From Roseicyclus amphidinii (lineage in GTDB: Bacteria > Pseudomonadota > Alphaproteobacteria > Rhodobacterales > Rhodobacteraceae): a stretch of DNA of 64,000 bases. The first letter of the stretch is position 1. Every line of letters begins with the position of its first letter. Positions 1-8,603 of this stretch are shown piece after piece. The notes under the pieces are model-generated. The model made no database searches. It was not told the DNA's origin and worked only from the letters and a program-made list of their open reading frames with translations. The stretch is taken from the NCBI RefSeq assembly GCF_030163755.1, contig NZ_JASJOE010000006.1, forward strand, positions 35,224 through 99,223, in the 5' to 3' direction. A program made the translations under genes and the position numbers.

Positions 1-248
1 GCGTATTGCTGATGGACGAGCCGACCGAGGGCATCCAGCCCAACATCATCCAGCTGATCGGGCGCGTGATCCGCCAGTTGCGGGACGAGGGCGAGATGGC
101 GATCATCCTGGTGGAGCAGTATTTCGATTTCGCCTTCGACCTCGCGGACCGGTTCTATGTCCTGAGCCGCGGCTCGGTCGTATTGTCGAAGGATCGCGCC
201 GAGACCGACAAGGCCGAGGTGCAGAAGGCGTTCGATCTGAACAGTTGA
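1..248 (+). CDS. urtE: Urea ABC transporter ATP-binding subunit UrtE, C-terminal part
   Basis: The gene enters from the left edge; the open frame begins at base 3 and ends with TGA at 246-248, leaving about 81 residues. It carries the end of an ABC ATPase: Walker B with the catalytic Glu (LLMDEPTEGIQPN) and the switch His replaced by the VEQYFDFA stretch typical of branched-chain amino acid and urea importers. The pair DEPTEGIQPNII and EQYFDFAFDLADRF matches what I recall of UrtE rather than LivF. UrtE energises urea uptake with UrtABCD, which would lie to the left. The Walker A half is outside the window, so the UrtE versus LivF call rests on this tail only. Confidence 0.8.
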   Translation, partial: VLLMDEPTEGIQPNIIQLIGRVIRQLRDEGEMAIILVEQYFDFAFDLADRFYVLSRGSVVLSKDRAETDKAEVQKAFDLNS

Positions 249-496
249 GGGCGGCTTGCGCGCCGCTCTCCGAGCCGGTCGGGCCTGCCGCGCTCTTCCT
301 GTCCTTCGGTATGAGCAGGCTGGTGTTGCATTGGCTGGCCGCGTCTGTCCTCGGCCAGCCGCTGCCGGCAATCGCGGCCGCGGTCCCTTCGGCGGGTGCG
401 GCGCTGTGGGGCACCGACCGAGGGGTTCCGCCTGTTCCCACGCTGATCCCGCCCCCTCACGATTTCAGTAGTGTCACGCGTTGCAAGCCCCCTCCC
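249..496. other. Intergenic region, no gene seen
   Basis: This stretch lies between urtE and the flotillin remnant. A short GC stem (GCGGC/GCCGC, about 252-268) directly follows the urtE stop and could be a weak terminator, but it has no T tract. The rest shows no convincing frame, promoter or RNA. Confidence 0.4.
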
Positions 497-781
497 ATGG
501 AACTTGGAACCTTCGTCATCCCCGTCATCGGCTTCATCATCCTTTTCGGTCTTGTCTTCGGACGGCTCTACCGGCGCGCCACGCACGAGGTGAGCCCGGT
601 CAACATGAAGACCCTGCGCCTCGAGGTGCGCCGCACCGGCGAGGCCGCGCTGGTCACCCAGGACCGGATGCGCGTCGATGTCGGGGTGGAGTTCTATGTT
701 TCGGTCATGCCGACCGACGAAGGCATCGCGCGCGCCGCCCAGACGCTCGGGGACCGACCCGCCTCCGGCCCGGCGGAGTGA
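497..781 (+). pseudogene. Flotillin/SPFH-family remnant, internally deleted and truncated
   Basis: The 94-residue frame from ATG 497 begins with a flotillin-like N-terminal membrane anchor (IPVIGFIILFGLVFGRLYRRATHEVS) and then reads directly into PVNMKTLRLEVRRTGEAAL and DRMRVDVGVEFYVSV, which belong to the SPFH core. In intact flotillins (about 500-650 residues) I recall a further 30 or so residues between the RRAT.EVS segment and the HE(V/I)S.VNMK segment, so one copy of a repeated HEVS-like motif appears to have been lost with the intervening sequence. The frame ends soon after AAQTLGDR, where the family continues for hundreds of residues. Flotillins organise membrane microdomains; this piece cannot be functional as a flotillin. 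A small membrane peptide being made is possible. Confidence 0.65.
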
Positions 782-814
782 GCGGGGCAGGGCGCGCGCC
801 GGTTTCCCGGGTCG

Positions 815-1711
815 TCAGGCCGCGGGCCGGTTGACGGCGAAGAAACGGCGCACCGGCCCGTATTGCAGGGCGCTGGCGTGGCTGACGAGGTAGTCGTCGC
901 CCACGATCCGCCCGCCCTCGAGCGGGACGGTGCGAAAATCATCGGCTCTTGGTGCTTCGTGGTCGAGGACCGGGCCTAGACCGAAGCCGCGCCGCACCGC
1001 CTCGGCCACGGCTTCGCGCGTGGCGATCTCGAAGGCGATGCGCGGAATCAGTCCGGCGGCTTCGAAAGCCTCCATCAGGAGGGAGCGGGTGAAACTGCCG
1101 CGTTCGCGCAGCACGATGGGCTCTGCCGCGAGGTCGCGCAGCGACAGCGTGGTTGCGGGATGGCTCTTGGGAACGATGATGGAGATGCTCTGGCGGCGGA
1201 AGAACTGGCAGTGATAGGGTGGTTTCGGCGCGCGCAGCCCGATCATGATCACGTCGAGATCGTAATCGTCTAGCGCCGCGAAAAGCTCGGTGGAATTGGC
1301 CGCGCGCAGCTCCAGCACGGTGCGCGGATCGGCGCGGCGGAACACGTCGGCCGCATCCAGCGCGATCTGCGGCGCAGAGAAGCCGAAGCGCAGCGGTGCG
1401 CTGTGCGAGCGAGAGATGTCGCGCACCGCGTTCAGCGTCAGCGCCAGTTCCCCCAACCCGCGGCGCACCACGGCCGCGATATCCGCCCCCTGTTCGCTGA
1501 CCGCAAGCCGCCGCCCGCTGCGCCGGAACAGCGACACGCCCAGTTCGGCCTCCAGCCGCCGGATCTGCGTCGAGACCGCCGGTTGGCTGACCCCCAGCAG
1601 GCGCGAGGCATCGCCCACACCCCCGGCTTCGACCACGGTCAGGAACACCCGAAGGCGGCGGAGGGTGGCGTCATCCTCGGGGCGGGGGGCATGGGGGATC
1701 GGCGTGGTCAT
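815..1711 (-). CDS. LysR-family transcriptional regulator, divergent from the phosphonate-type operon
   Basis: A 298-residue LysR protein with the N-terminal winged HTH (LRRLRVFLTVVEAGGVGDAS, then SQPAVSTQIRRLEAELGVSLF) and a LysR_substrate effector domain from about residue 90 (APLRFGFSAPQIALD). I chose ATG 1711 because GGA lies 7 bases upstream; an in-frame ATG at 1723 would add four residues but overlaps the dyad at 1721-1737. The gene faces the substrate-binding protein gene across about 130 bp, the usual LysR arrangement for regulating the divergent operon and itself. The co-inducer is unknown; a phosphonate or phosphonoacetaldehyde is an inference from the target genes. Confidence 0.88.
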   Translation of the reverse strand: MTTPIPHAPRPEDDATLRRLRVFLTVVEAGGVGDASRLLGVSQPAVSTQIRRLEAELGVSLFRRSGRRLAVSEQGADIAAVVRRGLGELALTLNAVRDISRSHSAPLRFGFSAPQIALDAADVFRRADPRTVLELRAANSTELFAALDDYDLDVIMIGLRAPKPPYHCQFFRRQSISIIVPKSHPATTLSLRDLAAEPIVLRERGSFTRSLLMEAFEAAGLIPRIAFEIATREAVAEAVRRGFGLGPVLDHEAPRADDFRTVPLEGGRIVGDDYLVSHASALQYGPVRRFFAVNRPAA

Positions 1712-1720
1712 CGGCCGATC

Positions 1721-1737
1721 CATAACTTCGGTTTATG
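1721..1737. promoter_or_regulatory. Candidate LysR operator (T-N11-A dyad)
   Basis: The 17-base sequence CATAACTTCGGTTTATG has perfect 5-base arms (CATAA/TTATG) and fits T-N11-A with T1723 and A1735. It lies at the start of the LysR gene and about 105 bp upstream of the divergent substrate-binding protein gene, where a LysR recognition site is expected. The binding itself is inferred. Confidence 0.5.
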
Positions 1738-1842
1738 AAATCTGCGCAACGATAATGACAGACATCTTCCCTTCGCAGGAGGCCGCTACCCAAGCCCCGG
1801 CGCATCCCGAATCGGCGCCGGAGCAACAAGCGAGCCGGACCC

Positions 1843-3876
1843 ATGAAATACCTCCTTTCCGTCAGCCTGATCGCGCTTGGCAGCGCGGCCTGGGCCAATT
1901 GCCCCGAGGCCACCATCGCAGACCCGATGGGCGTGGCGGCCGGGGCCTATCCCCAGCAATTCGACCTGTCGGAGTTCCAGAGCGCCGCAGGCTGCGAGAT
2001 GAGCTTTCGGGAAAACCCCGAGATGGCCGCGCTGAACGCGCGCATCCAGGGCAACCCCGACACGCTGCCGCCGGTGGCCGAGCGCCTGCCCGCCGAACCG
2101 CTGGTCGTGCTGCCCTACGAGATGATCGGCCAGTATGGCGGCCGCCTCGACGGGATGTCGAACGCGACCGAGGCCGGCACCTCGGACCTTCTGTCGGTGC
2201 GCCACGTCAACCTCGTGCGCTTCGCCGATGACCTCGTCACCATCGTGCCGAACGTCGCCCGCGATTTCGAGTGGAACGAGGATTTCACCCAGCTGACCTT
2301 CACCCTGCGCGAAGGGCACCGCTGGTCGGACGGCGCGCCCTTCACCGCGCATGACGTGACCTTCTGGTACAACCACATGGTCATGGACACGAATGTCATC
2401 GAAAGCCCGCGCGCGCTGTGGATGGCCGATGGCCAGCCCTTCGAGGTCGAGGCGCTGGACGACACCACCGTCGTCTTCCGCCTGCCCAGCCCGCTGCCGG
2501 GGCTTCTGGCCAGCTTCGCCGCCGATTTCGCGCAGCCCTTCCAGCCGCGCCATTTCCTCGGTCAGTTCCACCCGGCCATCGACGAGAATGCCGATGCCAA
2601 CGCGCAGGCGCTCGGCTTCGAGAACGGCTATGCCGCCATCGCGCATTACTACGGCGGGTCGGACTGGAAAGACGTGCCCTCGCCGCTGCTGCGCGATCCC
2701 TCGACCGTGGAAAGCCTTCCGGCCGCCGTGGTGCCGACGCTCGAGGCCTTCATCACGGTGGAAGACACGACCGAGGGTCGCCGCTACGTCGCCAACCCGT
2801 TCTTCCACATGGTCGACACGGCGGGCAACCAGCTGCCCTACATCTCGGAAATGGACGAGCGTTATGTCTCGGACAACGAGGTCCGCGTGCTGCGCATGGT
2901 CAACGGCGAGATCGACTACAAGTCGCAATCCGTGACCCTGCCCGACGCGCCCACGCTTCTGGATGGGGCCGAGGCGGGCGGCTACACCATCGACCTTCGC
3001 CCGCAGATCGGGATGCCGGTCTTCGGCTTCAACGTCACCGCCGCCGATGAGGCGCGCCGCGAGGTGTTTCTCGACCGCGATTTCCGCCTGGCGATGAGCC
3101 ACGCGATCAACCGCCCCGAGATCAACTCGGTCGCCTATTTCGACCTGGGCGAGCCGCGCGCCTACCTGCATTTCGACCCGGTTCCGCCCTTCGCCACCGA
3201 AGAGCAGGCGACCTATGGCACGGCCTTCGATCCCGAAACGGCGGCCAGCCTGCTGGACGGTGTGGGCCTTGTGGACAGCGACGGCGACGGTGTGCGCGAG
3301 TTGAACGGCGAGCCCTTCACGCTGACCATGCAATTCTCGACGCAGGGTTTGCCGACGGCTGTCGCCGAACTGGTCGCCCAGCACTGGACCGACGTGGGCA
3401 TCCCCACGACGATCCGCGAAGTGACCTCGGACGAGTATCGCGCGGCGCAGGCCGCCAACGAGCTCGACGTGATCAACTGGAGCAAGGGTCAGCCGATCCC
3501 GATCGTGCTGGGCTCGGCCGAGCAGCTTCTGCCGCCCTTCGGCGGGTTCTTCGACGCCCGCACCGGCATGCTCTGGGCGCGCTGGATCGAGACCAATGGC
3601 GCCGAGGGCATCGAGCCGCCGGCATGGACCGCCGAGCTGGCCGAGACCGTCGCCGCATGGCAGCAGCACCAGCCGGGCACCGAGATGTCGAACGAGCTGG
3701 GCCAGGACCTCGTGAGCCAGATCCTCGAGGCCTTCCTGTTCATCGGCACGGTGCAGGCCCCGAACCCGGTCTACCACGCGAATGCGCTGGAAAACTTCAT
3801 GCCGCCGCAGACCTGGAGCTACGAATACTACCGCATGTATCCGTATCGCCCGCAGCAGTGGTGGCTGAACGAGTGA
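1843..3876 (+). CDS. ABC transporter substrate-binding protein, family 5 (oligopeptide/nickel type)
   Basis: A 677-residue periplasmic binding protein with a Sec signal peptide (MKYLLSVSLIALGSAAWA, cleavage before NCPE) and the family 5 core: VPNVARDFEWNEDFTQLTFTLREGHRWSDGAPFTAHDV near residues 135-175 and FRLAMSHAINRPEI near 410. It is longer than the usual 500-600 residues, with an extra N-terminal segment of about 80 residues containing two cysteines. A DSDGDGVRE loop resembles a calcium-binding loop. It is the first gene of the operon, followed by a hairpin and two permeases. Family 5 proteins bind peptides, nickel, opines or sugars; here the downstream phnX and phosphonate-ester-hydrolase genes suggest an esterified or conjugated aminophosphonate ligand (inference). 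Confidence 0.88.
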   Translation: MKYLLSVSLIALGSAAWANCPEATIADPMGVAAGAYPQQFDLSEFQSAAGCEMSFRENPEMAALNARIQGNPDTLPPVAERLPAEPLVVLPYEMIGQYGGRLDGMSNATEAGTSDLLSVRHVNLVRFADDLVTIVPNVARDFEWNEDFTQLTFTLREGHRWSDGAPFTAHDVTFWYNHMVMDTNVIESPRALWMADGQPFEVEALDDTTVVFRLPSPLPGLLASFAADFAQPFQPRHFLGQFHPAIDENADANAQALGFENGYAAIAHYYGGSDWKDVPSPLLRDPSTVESLPAAVVPTLEAFITVEDTTEGRRYVANPFFHMVDTAGNQLPYISEMDERYVSDNEVRVLRMVNGEIDYKSQSVTLPDAPTLLDGAEAGGYTIDLRPQIGMPVFGFNVTAADEARREVFLDRDFRLAMSHAINRPEINSVAYFDLGEPRAYLHFDPVPPFATEEQATYGTAFDPETAASLLDGVGLVDSDGDGVRELNGEPFTLTMQFSTQGLPTAVAELVAQHWTDVGIPTTIREVTSDEYRAAQAANELDVINWSKGQPIPIVLGSAEQLLPPFGGFFDARTGMLWARWIETNGAEGIEPPAWTAELAETVAAWQQHQPGTEMSNELGQDLVSQILEAFLFIGTVQAPNPVYHANALENFMPPQTWSYEYYRMYPYRPQQWWLNE

Positions 3877-3892
3877 TCCCGTCCGCGTGACC

Positions 3893-3930
3893 AAGGGGCG
3901 GCCCCATGACCGGGGCTGCCCACCCCTTTT
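3893..3930 (+). promoter_or_regulatory. Inverted repeat between binding-protein and permease genes
   Basis: An imperfect GC-rich dyad (AAGGGGCGGCCCC at 3893-3905 against GGGGCTGCCCACCCCTT at 3912-3928) is followed by TTTT, just after the binding-protein stop. In ABC importer operons such a hairpin often causes partial termination or stabilises the 5' message, so that the binding protein exceeds the permeases. That role is inferred. Confidence 0.5.
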
Positions 3931-3943
3931 CCGGACGCTTCCG

Positions 3944-4951
3944 ATGGCCGCCTTCGCCCGTTTCCTCGCGCTTCGTTTCGCCGCCGCCATGGCGACGATG
4001 CTTCTGGTCAGCCTGATCGTCTTCAGCCTGATGGAGCTGGTGCCGGGCAATTGCGCGGAACGCTACATCGCCTACAAGGCGACCCAAGGCTTCGTGGTGA
4101 CCGACGCCGACATCCGCGCCGAGGAGGTGCGGATGGGCCTCGACCGGCCCTATCTCGTGCGCTGGATCGACTGGATCACCGGCGTCTTCTTCCGCTTCGA
4201 GCTGGGCGAAAGCTGCCTGTGGCGCGTCGATGTGGGCCAGCTGATCGGCGACAAGCTTCTGATCTCGCTGGCGCTTGCCGGCGGCGCGCTGGTGCTGACC
4301 TATCTCGTGTCCGTGCCCGTCGGCATCGCCTCGGCGGCACTCAGGGGCGGCTGGCTCGACGGCGGCTTGCGCATCCTGTCCTATCTCGGCCTTGCGCTGC
4401 CGAATTTCCTTCTGGCGCTGGCGATCATGCTGGCCTCGACGATCTGGTTCGGCGACACGCTGACGGGCCTGTTTTCCGAGGAATTCCGCAATGCGCCGTG
4501 GTCCTGGGCGCGGTTCGCCGATTTCCTGTCGAACGCATGGCTGCCGATCCTGATCCTGGGCTGGTCGGCCATGGCGATCCAGATCCAGACCGTGCGTGCG
4601 CTGATGTCGGACGAGCAGGGCAAGCTTTACGTCACCGCAGCGCGGGCGCGCGGACTGTCGGGCTGGCGTCTGTTGATGCGCTATCCCGCGCGGCACGCGC
4701 TGGGGCCGGTGGTGAATTCCGTGGGCTTCGACCTCAACCGCATCTTCAACGACCTGCCCATCGTCGCCGCCGTGCTGATCCTGACCGAGGCGGGCGCGCT
4801 CCTGCTGGAGGCACTGGCGCGCTCGAACGACCAGCAGCTCGCGGGCGCGATCATCCTGTCGATGACGCTGGCCATCGTGGCGCTGAATTTCGTGACCGAC
4901 GTGATCCTTGCCGTGATCGACCCGCGCATCCGCAAGGGGTTCTTCGCATGA
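3944..4951 (+). CDS. ABC transporter permease, DppB type
   Basis: A 335-residue inner-membrane permease of the dipeptide/oligopeptide class. It opens with a transmembrane helix (RFAAAMATMLLVSLIVFSLMELVPG) and carries the binding-protein-dependent transport region with the EAA-like loop around AARARGLSGWRLLMRYPARHALGPVV. I take ATG 3944 rather than the GTG at 3887: the extra 19 residues are not permease-like and lie in the hairpin region. The stop overlaps the next permease start by ATGA (4948-4951). It would form the channel with the following gene product. Confidence 0.88.
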   Translation: MAAFARFLALRFAAAMATMLLVSLIVFSLMELVPGNCAERYIAYKATQGFVVTDADIRAEEVRMGLDRPYLVRWIDWITGVFFRFELGESCLWRVDVGQLIGDKLLISLALAGGALVLTYLVSVPVGIASAALRGGWLDGGLRILSYLGLALPNFLLALAIMLASTIWFGDTLTGLFSEEFRNAPWSWARFADFLSNAWLPILILGWSAMAIQIQTVRALMSDEQGKLYVTAARARGLSGWRLLMRYPARHALGPVVNSVGFDLNRIFNDLPIVAAVLILTEAGALLLEALARSNDQQLAGAIILSMTLAIVALNFVTDVILAVIDPRIRKGFFA

Positions 4952-6096
4952 GCCTGATCGACCGCATCCGCCCGCACCGCCGCGACCGCACCGGTCGATC
5001 GCGCGAAGACTACTACACCGCCTCGCAGGGGCAACTGGTGTGGCAAAGGTTCCGCGCCAACCGCACCGCGCGTGCGGCGCTTTACGTGCTGGTGTTCTTC
5101 GTCCTGTGCGGGATCTTCGCGCCCTTCCTGTCGCCCCATGACCCGACCGCCGCCGGGCGCAACGCCGATTACACCAACGGCGCGCCGCAGATCCCGCAGT
5201 TCTGCGATGCCACGGGCTGTTCGCTGCGCCCCTTCATCCATGGGGTCGAACGCCATCGGGGTGCCGACACCAATTTCCGCTGGGTGACACGGGCCACCGA
5301 TGAGCGGAATTACGTGACCTTCCTGCCGCGCGGATACGAGTATCGCCTGTTGGGCGTGATCCCGATGGACCGGCACCTGTTCGGCGTCGAGACCGGCTTC
5401 ATCCACATCTTCGGCACCGATGCGCAGGGCAAGGACATCTTCAGCCGCACGATGCACGCCATCGGCGTCAGCCTTGCCGTGGGGTCCGCGGGGGTGCTGA
5501 TCTCCTTCGGGCTGGCGCTGGTGATCGGGGGCGTCGCGGGCTATTTCGGCGGCTGGATCGACACGGTGCTGCAGGCGCTGATGGACACGGTCAAGACGGT
5601 GCCGACCATCCCGCTCTTCATGGCGGTGGCGGCCTTCATCCCCGACACCTGGACCGCGGAACAGCGCTTCTTCTTCATCTCGCTGGTGCTTGGCCTGCTG
5701 GGCTGGGGCACGCTGGCGCGGCGCATCCGCACGCATGTTCTGGCCGAGCGCACGGCCGATTACGTGCTGGCCGCGCGCATGTCGGGGGCGGGCCCCGGCC
5801 ATGTGATCCGCCGCCACCTTCTGCCCAGTTTCACCAGCTACATCATCGTCGATCTGGTGATCTCGTTCCCATACATGGTGCTGGCCGAAACCTCGCTCTC
5901 CTTCATCGGGCTGGGCCTGAAGGACCCGGTGAATTCGCTGGGCGTGATGCTGCAGAACGTGACGCGGGTGGACGTGCTGCTGAATTACCATTGGTATTTC
6001 ATCCCCGTTCCGATCTTCGTCGCCATCGTGCTGGCCTTCGTCTTCGTGGGCGATGGTCTGCGCGATGCCGCCGACCCCTATGCGGAGAAGCGCTAG
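4948..6096 (+). CDS. ABC transporter permease, DppC type
   Basis: A 382-residue second permease. An N-terminal cytosolic arm (DRTGRSREDYYTASQGQLVWQRF) precedes the first helix (ALYVLVFFVLCGIFAPFLSPHDPTA), the usual OppC/DppC start. A periplasmic insert of about 100 residues follows, including FGTDAQGKDIFSRTMHAIGVSLAVG, and then the transport core with the loop LAARMSGAGPGHVIRRHLLPSF. It overlaps the upstream permease by 4 bases and is followed after one base by the first ATPase. It would be the heterodimer partner of the upstream permease. Confidence 0.88.
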   Translation: MSLIDRIRPHRRDRTGRSREDYYTASQGQLVWQRFRANRTARAALYVLVFFVLCGIFAPFLSPHDPTAAGRNADYTNGAPQIPQFCDATGCSLRPFIHGVERHRGADTNFRWVTRATDERNYVTFLPRGYEYRLLGVIPMDRHLFGVETGFIHIFGTDAQGKDIFSRTMHAIGVSLAVGSAGVLISFGLALVIGGVAGYFGGWIDTVLQALMDTVKTVPTIPLFMAVAAFIPDTWTAEQRFFFISLVLGLLGWGTLARRIRTHVLAERTADYVLAARMSGAGPGHVIRRHLLPSFTSYIIVDLVISFPYMVLAETSLSFIGLGLKDPVNSLGVMLQNVTRVDVLLNYHWYFIPVPIFVAIVLAFVFVGDGLRDAADPYAEKR

Positions 6097-6097
6097 G

Positions 6098-7090
6098 ATG
6101 GGCGGGCTTCTGACGGTGCGCGACCTGACGCTGACCTTCGGCACGGACGAGGGACCGGTGACGGCGGTGGACGGTGTGACCCTCGACATCGAACCGGGCG
6201 AGGTGCTGGGGCTGGTGGGCGAAAGCGGCTCGGGCAAGTCGGTCACGGCCAAGGCGCTGATGCGGCTGAACCCCGCCAATGCGCGCTACGGCGCGGGCAG
6301 CCGGATGACCCTGACGGATGCGGGGCAGGAGATCGACATCCTCTCGCTCAAGGGCGCCAAGGCGCTGCGGCAGGTGCGCGGCGACAAGATCTCGATGATC
6401 TTCCAGGAACCCATGGCCAGCTTCGCCCCTGCGATCACGATCGGCAAGCAGATGGTCGAGCAGCTGCAGCTTCACCGCGGCCTGTCGCGCGGCGATGCGC
6501 GGATGCTTTCCATCGAGATGCTCGAGCGGGTCGGCATCTCCGAGCCCGGGGCGCGCTTCGATCAATACGCCTTCGAACTGTCGGGCGGCATGCGCCAGCG
6601 CGCGATGATCGCCATGGCGCTGTCGACCAGGCCCCGGCTTCTGATCGCGGACGAGCCGACCACCGCGCTGGATGTCACCATCCAGGCGCAGGTGCTCGAC
6701 CTGATGAAGGAACTGGTGGGCGAATTCGGCATGGGCATCCTGTTCATCACCCATGACCTTGGCGTGATCGCCCAGACCGCCGACCGCGTCGCGGTCATGT
6801 ATCTGGGCCGCATCGTCGAGGAGGGGCCTGTGCGCGACGTGATCCGCCGCCCGGCGCATCCCTACACCCGCGGGTTGATCGACGCCCTGCCCAAGCTCAC
6901 CGACCTGGATGCGGCCCTGACCCCGGTGCCGGGCGACATCCCCTCGCCGCTGGAGCGGCCGGGCGGCTGCGTCTTTCACACCCGTTGCGCGCTGGCCGAG
7001 GCGCGTTGCCGGATCGCGCCGCCCGAAACCCGGCTGGTCCGGCCCCGGCACAGCGCCGCCTGCCACCTTGCCCCCGAGAGTGCATCATGA
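6098..7090 (+). CDS. ABC transporter ATP-binding protein, DppD type
   Basis: A 330-residue ATPase with Walker A GESGSGKS (41-48), the signature LSGGMRQRA, Walker [14 protein letters not shown] and switch His in FITHDLGV. The C-terminal oligopeptide/dipeptide extension ([21 protein letters not shown]) is present, as in DppD/OppD. I start at ATG 6098, one base after the permease stop; longer frames run back into that permease. The stop overlaps the next ATPase start (ATGA at 7087). Confidence 0.9.
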   Translation: MGGLLTVRDLTLTFGTDEGPVTAVDGVTLDIEPGEVLGLVGESGSGKSVTAKALMRLNPANARYGAGSRMTLTDAGQEIDILSLKGAKALRQVRGDKISMIFQEPMASFAPAITIGKQMVEQLQLHRGLSRGDARMLSIEMLERVGISEPGARFDQYAFELSGGMRQRAMIAMALSTRPRLLIADEPTTALDVTIQAQVLDLMKELVGEFGMGILFITHDLGVIAQTADRVAVMYLGRIVEEGPVRDVIRRPAHPYTRGLIDALPKLTDLDAALTPVPGDIPSPLERPGGCVFHTRCALAEARCRIAPPETRLVRPRHSAACHLAPESAS

Positions 7091-8121
7091 CCGATACCGC
7101 CGTCTCGATCCGCGATCTGGAGGTGCATTTCCCGCTGGGTCGCAGCCTGCTGGGCAAACCACCGGTCCTCAAGGCCGTGGCGGGGGTGACGCTGGACATC
7201 CCGCGCGGGTCCTTCTTCGGGCTGGTGGGCGAAAGCGGCTCGGGCAAGACCACGCTGGGGCGCGCCACGCTGGCCGCGGCCCCCGTCTCGGCGGGGCAGG
7301 TCACCGTGACCGACCGCGAGGGCGAGGTCTTCGACATGGCACGCCTTGACCGGGCCGCCGAGACACGCTTCCGCCGCCGGGCGCAGCTGATCTTTCAGGA
7401 CCCCTACGCCGCGCTGTCGCCCCGCATGACGGTGCGCGACATCATCGCCGAACCGCTCGAGGTGATGCGGCTGTGCAGGACGCGCGACGAGGTGAACGAC
7501 CGGGTCCGCGCCATCGCCGCGCAATGCCGGTTGAATGTCGAACACCTGCGCCGCTTTCCCCATGCGTTTTCCGGCGGGCAGAGGCAGCGCATCTCGATCG
7601 CCCGCGCGCTTGTCACGAACCCCGACTACATCGTCGCCGATGAAAGCGTGGCGGCCCTCGATGTCTCGATCCAGGCCGATATCCTGAACCTGCTGAAACA
7701 GCTGCAACGTGACCTGTCGCTGACCTTCCTGTTCATCAGCCATGATCTGAGCGTCGTGGCCCACACCTGCGACCATGTCGCGGTGATGTATCTGGGCCGC
7801 ATCGTCGAGGTGGCGCCGCCGCGTCGCCTGTTCGCCGCGCCGCGCCACCCCTATACACGCGCGCTGATCTCGGCGATCCCGTCGCTCGATCCCGACGACC
7901 GCGGCCGGGCCGAGCGGCTGACGGGCGAGATCCCCTCGCCCAAGTCACCGCCGCCGGGCTGCGCCTTTCACACCCGTTGCCCGATGGTGCGCGACCGCTG
8001 CCGCGTCGAGGCCCCGGCCCTGCGGCAGGTGGCGGATGGGCACAGCGCGGCCTGCCATTTCTCGGATGACCTGGCGCTGGCACGCAGGCGCGCCGACAGC
8101 CCGGTGCGGGTGCCGGCATGA
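7087..8121 (+). CDS. ABC transporter ATP-binding protein, DppF type
   Basis: A 344-residue ATPase with Walker A GESGSGKT (48-55), signature FSGGQRQRIS, and Walker B YIVADESVAALDVS, in which the usual Pro after the catalytic Glu is Ser. The C-terminal extension (TGEIPSPKSPPPGCAFHTRC) resembles the partner ATPase. The two ATPases presumably form a heterodimer driving the permease pair. It overlaps both neighbours by 4 bases, so transport and the following enzyme genes are translationally coupled. Confidence 0.9.
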   Translation: MTDTAVSIRDLEVHFPLGRSLLGKPPVLKAVAGVTLDIPRGSFFGLVGESGSGKTTLGRATLAAAPVSAGQVTVTDREGEVFDMARLDRAAETRFRRRAQLIFQDPYAALSPRMTVRDIIAEPLEVMRLCRTRDEVNDRVRAIAAQCRLNVEHLRRFPHAFSGGQRQRISIARALVTNPDYIVADESVAALDVSIQADILNLLKQLQRDLSLTFLFISHDLSVVAHTCDHVAVMYLGRIVEVAPPRRLFAAPRHPYTRALISAIPSLDPDDRGRAERLTGEIPSPKSPPPGCAFHTRCPMVRDRCRVEAPALRQVADGHSAACHFSDDLALARRRADSPVRVPA

Positions 8122-8603
8122 GGATCAGGCAAGGACAGCCTGCCGAGGGCGCGGCGCTCGAAACCTTGGTGGCCGCCGCTTTCCTCGATTACGTCCGGGG
8201 CATCGGCCGCGACTGGCCCGGCCCCTACGACTGGCTGGCCGAACGCCTTGCCAAGGGCGAGGTCTGGGTCGCCGAAAGCATCGGCGGCCCGCTTCTGGGA
8301 ATGGCCGCCCTGTCGCAGGACACGGGCGCGCGGACGCTGACCGTCGATCTTCTGGCCGTGGCCCCCGCGGCGCAGGGGCAGGGCATCGGCCATGCGCTTC
8401 TGGCCCATGCCGAGGCGCTGGCCCGCACGGCAGGGGCGCGGGCGATGCATCTGCACACCGTGGCGAAATACGACCGCCTTGTCCGGCTTTACGAAGGGGC
8501 GGGCTTTCGCGTCACCCACACAGGACCGCGGCCCAAGGGGGATGACGGCCACCCCCGCGCCTTCCTGCGCAAACGGCTCGATGAACAGGAGACCCCGGCA
8601 TGA
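8118..8603 (+). CDS. GNAT-family N-acetyltransferase, possibly PhnO-like
   Basis: A 161-residue acetyltransferase of the GNAT fold. The acetyl-CoA pyrophosphate loop is visible as VAPAAQGQGIGHALLAHAEALA (the Q/RxxGxG/A motif), followed by the C-terminal half ending in YEGAGFRVTHTG. It sits between the importer ATPases and the methyltransferase with ATGA overlaps on both sides. E. coli PhnO is a GNAT that acetylates aminoalkylphosphonates, so an aminophosphonate substrate is reasonable, but nothing in the sequence proves it. Confidence 0.8.
   Translation: MRIRQGQPAEGAALETLVAAAFLDYVRGIGRDWPGPYDWLAERLAKGEVWVAESIGGPLLGMAALSQDTGARTLTVDLLAVAPAAQGQGIGHALLAHAEALARTAGARAMHLHTVAKYDRLVRLYEGAGFRVTHTGPRPKGDDGHPRAFLRKRLDEQETPA

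Noticed and set aside
497..781. An intact small membrane protein instead of a flotillin remnant
   Set aside because: The residues match flotillin blocks in order, but with a missing block and no C-terminal body; decay is the simpler reading, though a residual product cannot be excluded.
3887..3943. GTG 3887 as the start of the first permease
   Set aside because: The extra 19 residues lie in the hairpin region, have no membrane or family features, and there is no ribosome-binding site.
1786..4050. A 754-codon minus-strand frame opposite the substrate-binding protein
   Set aside because: Antisense shadow of a clear family 5 binding protein with a signal peptide; no domain was seen in the shadow.
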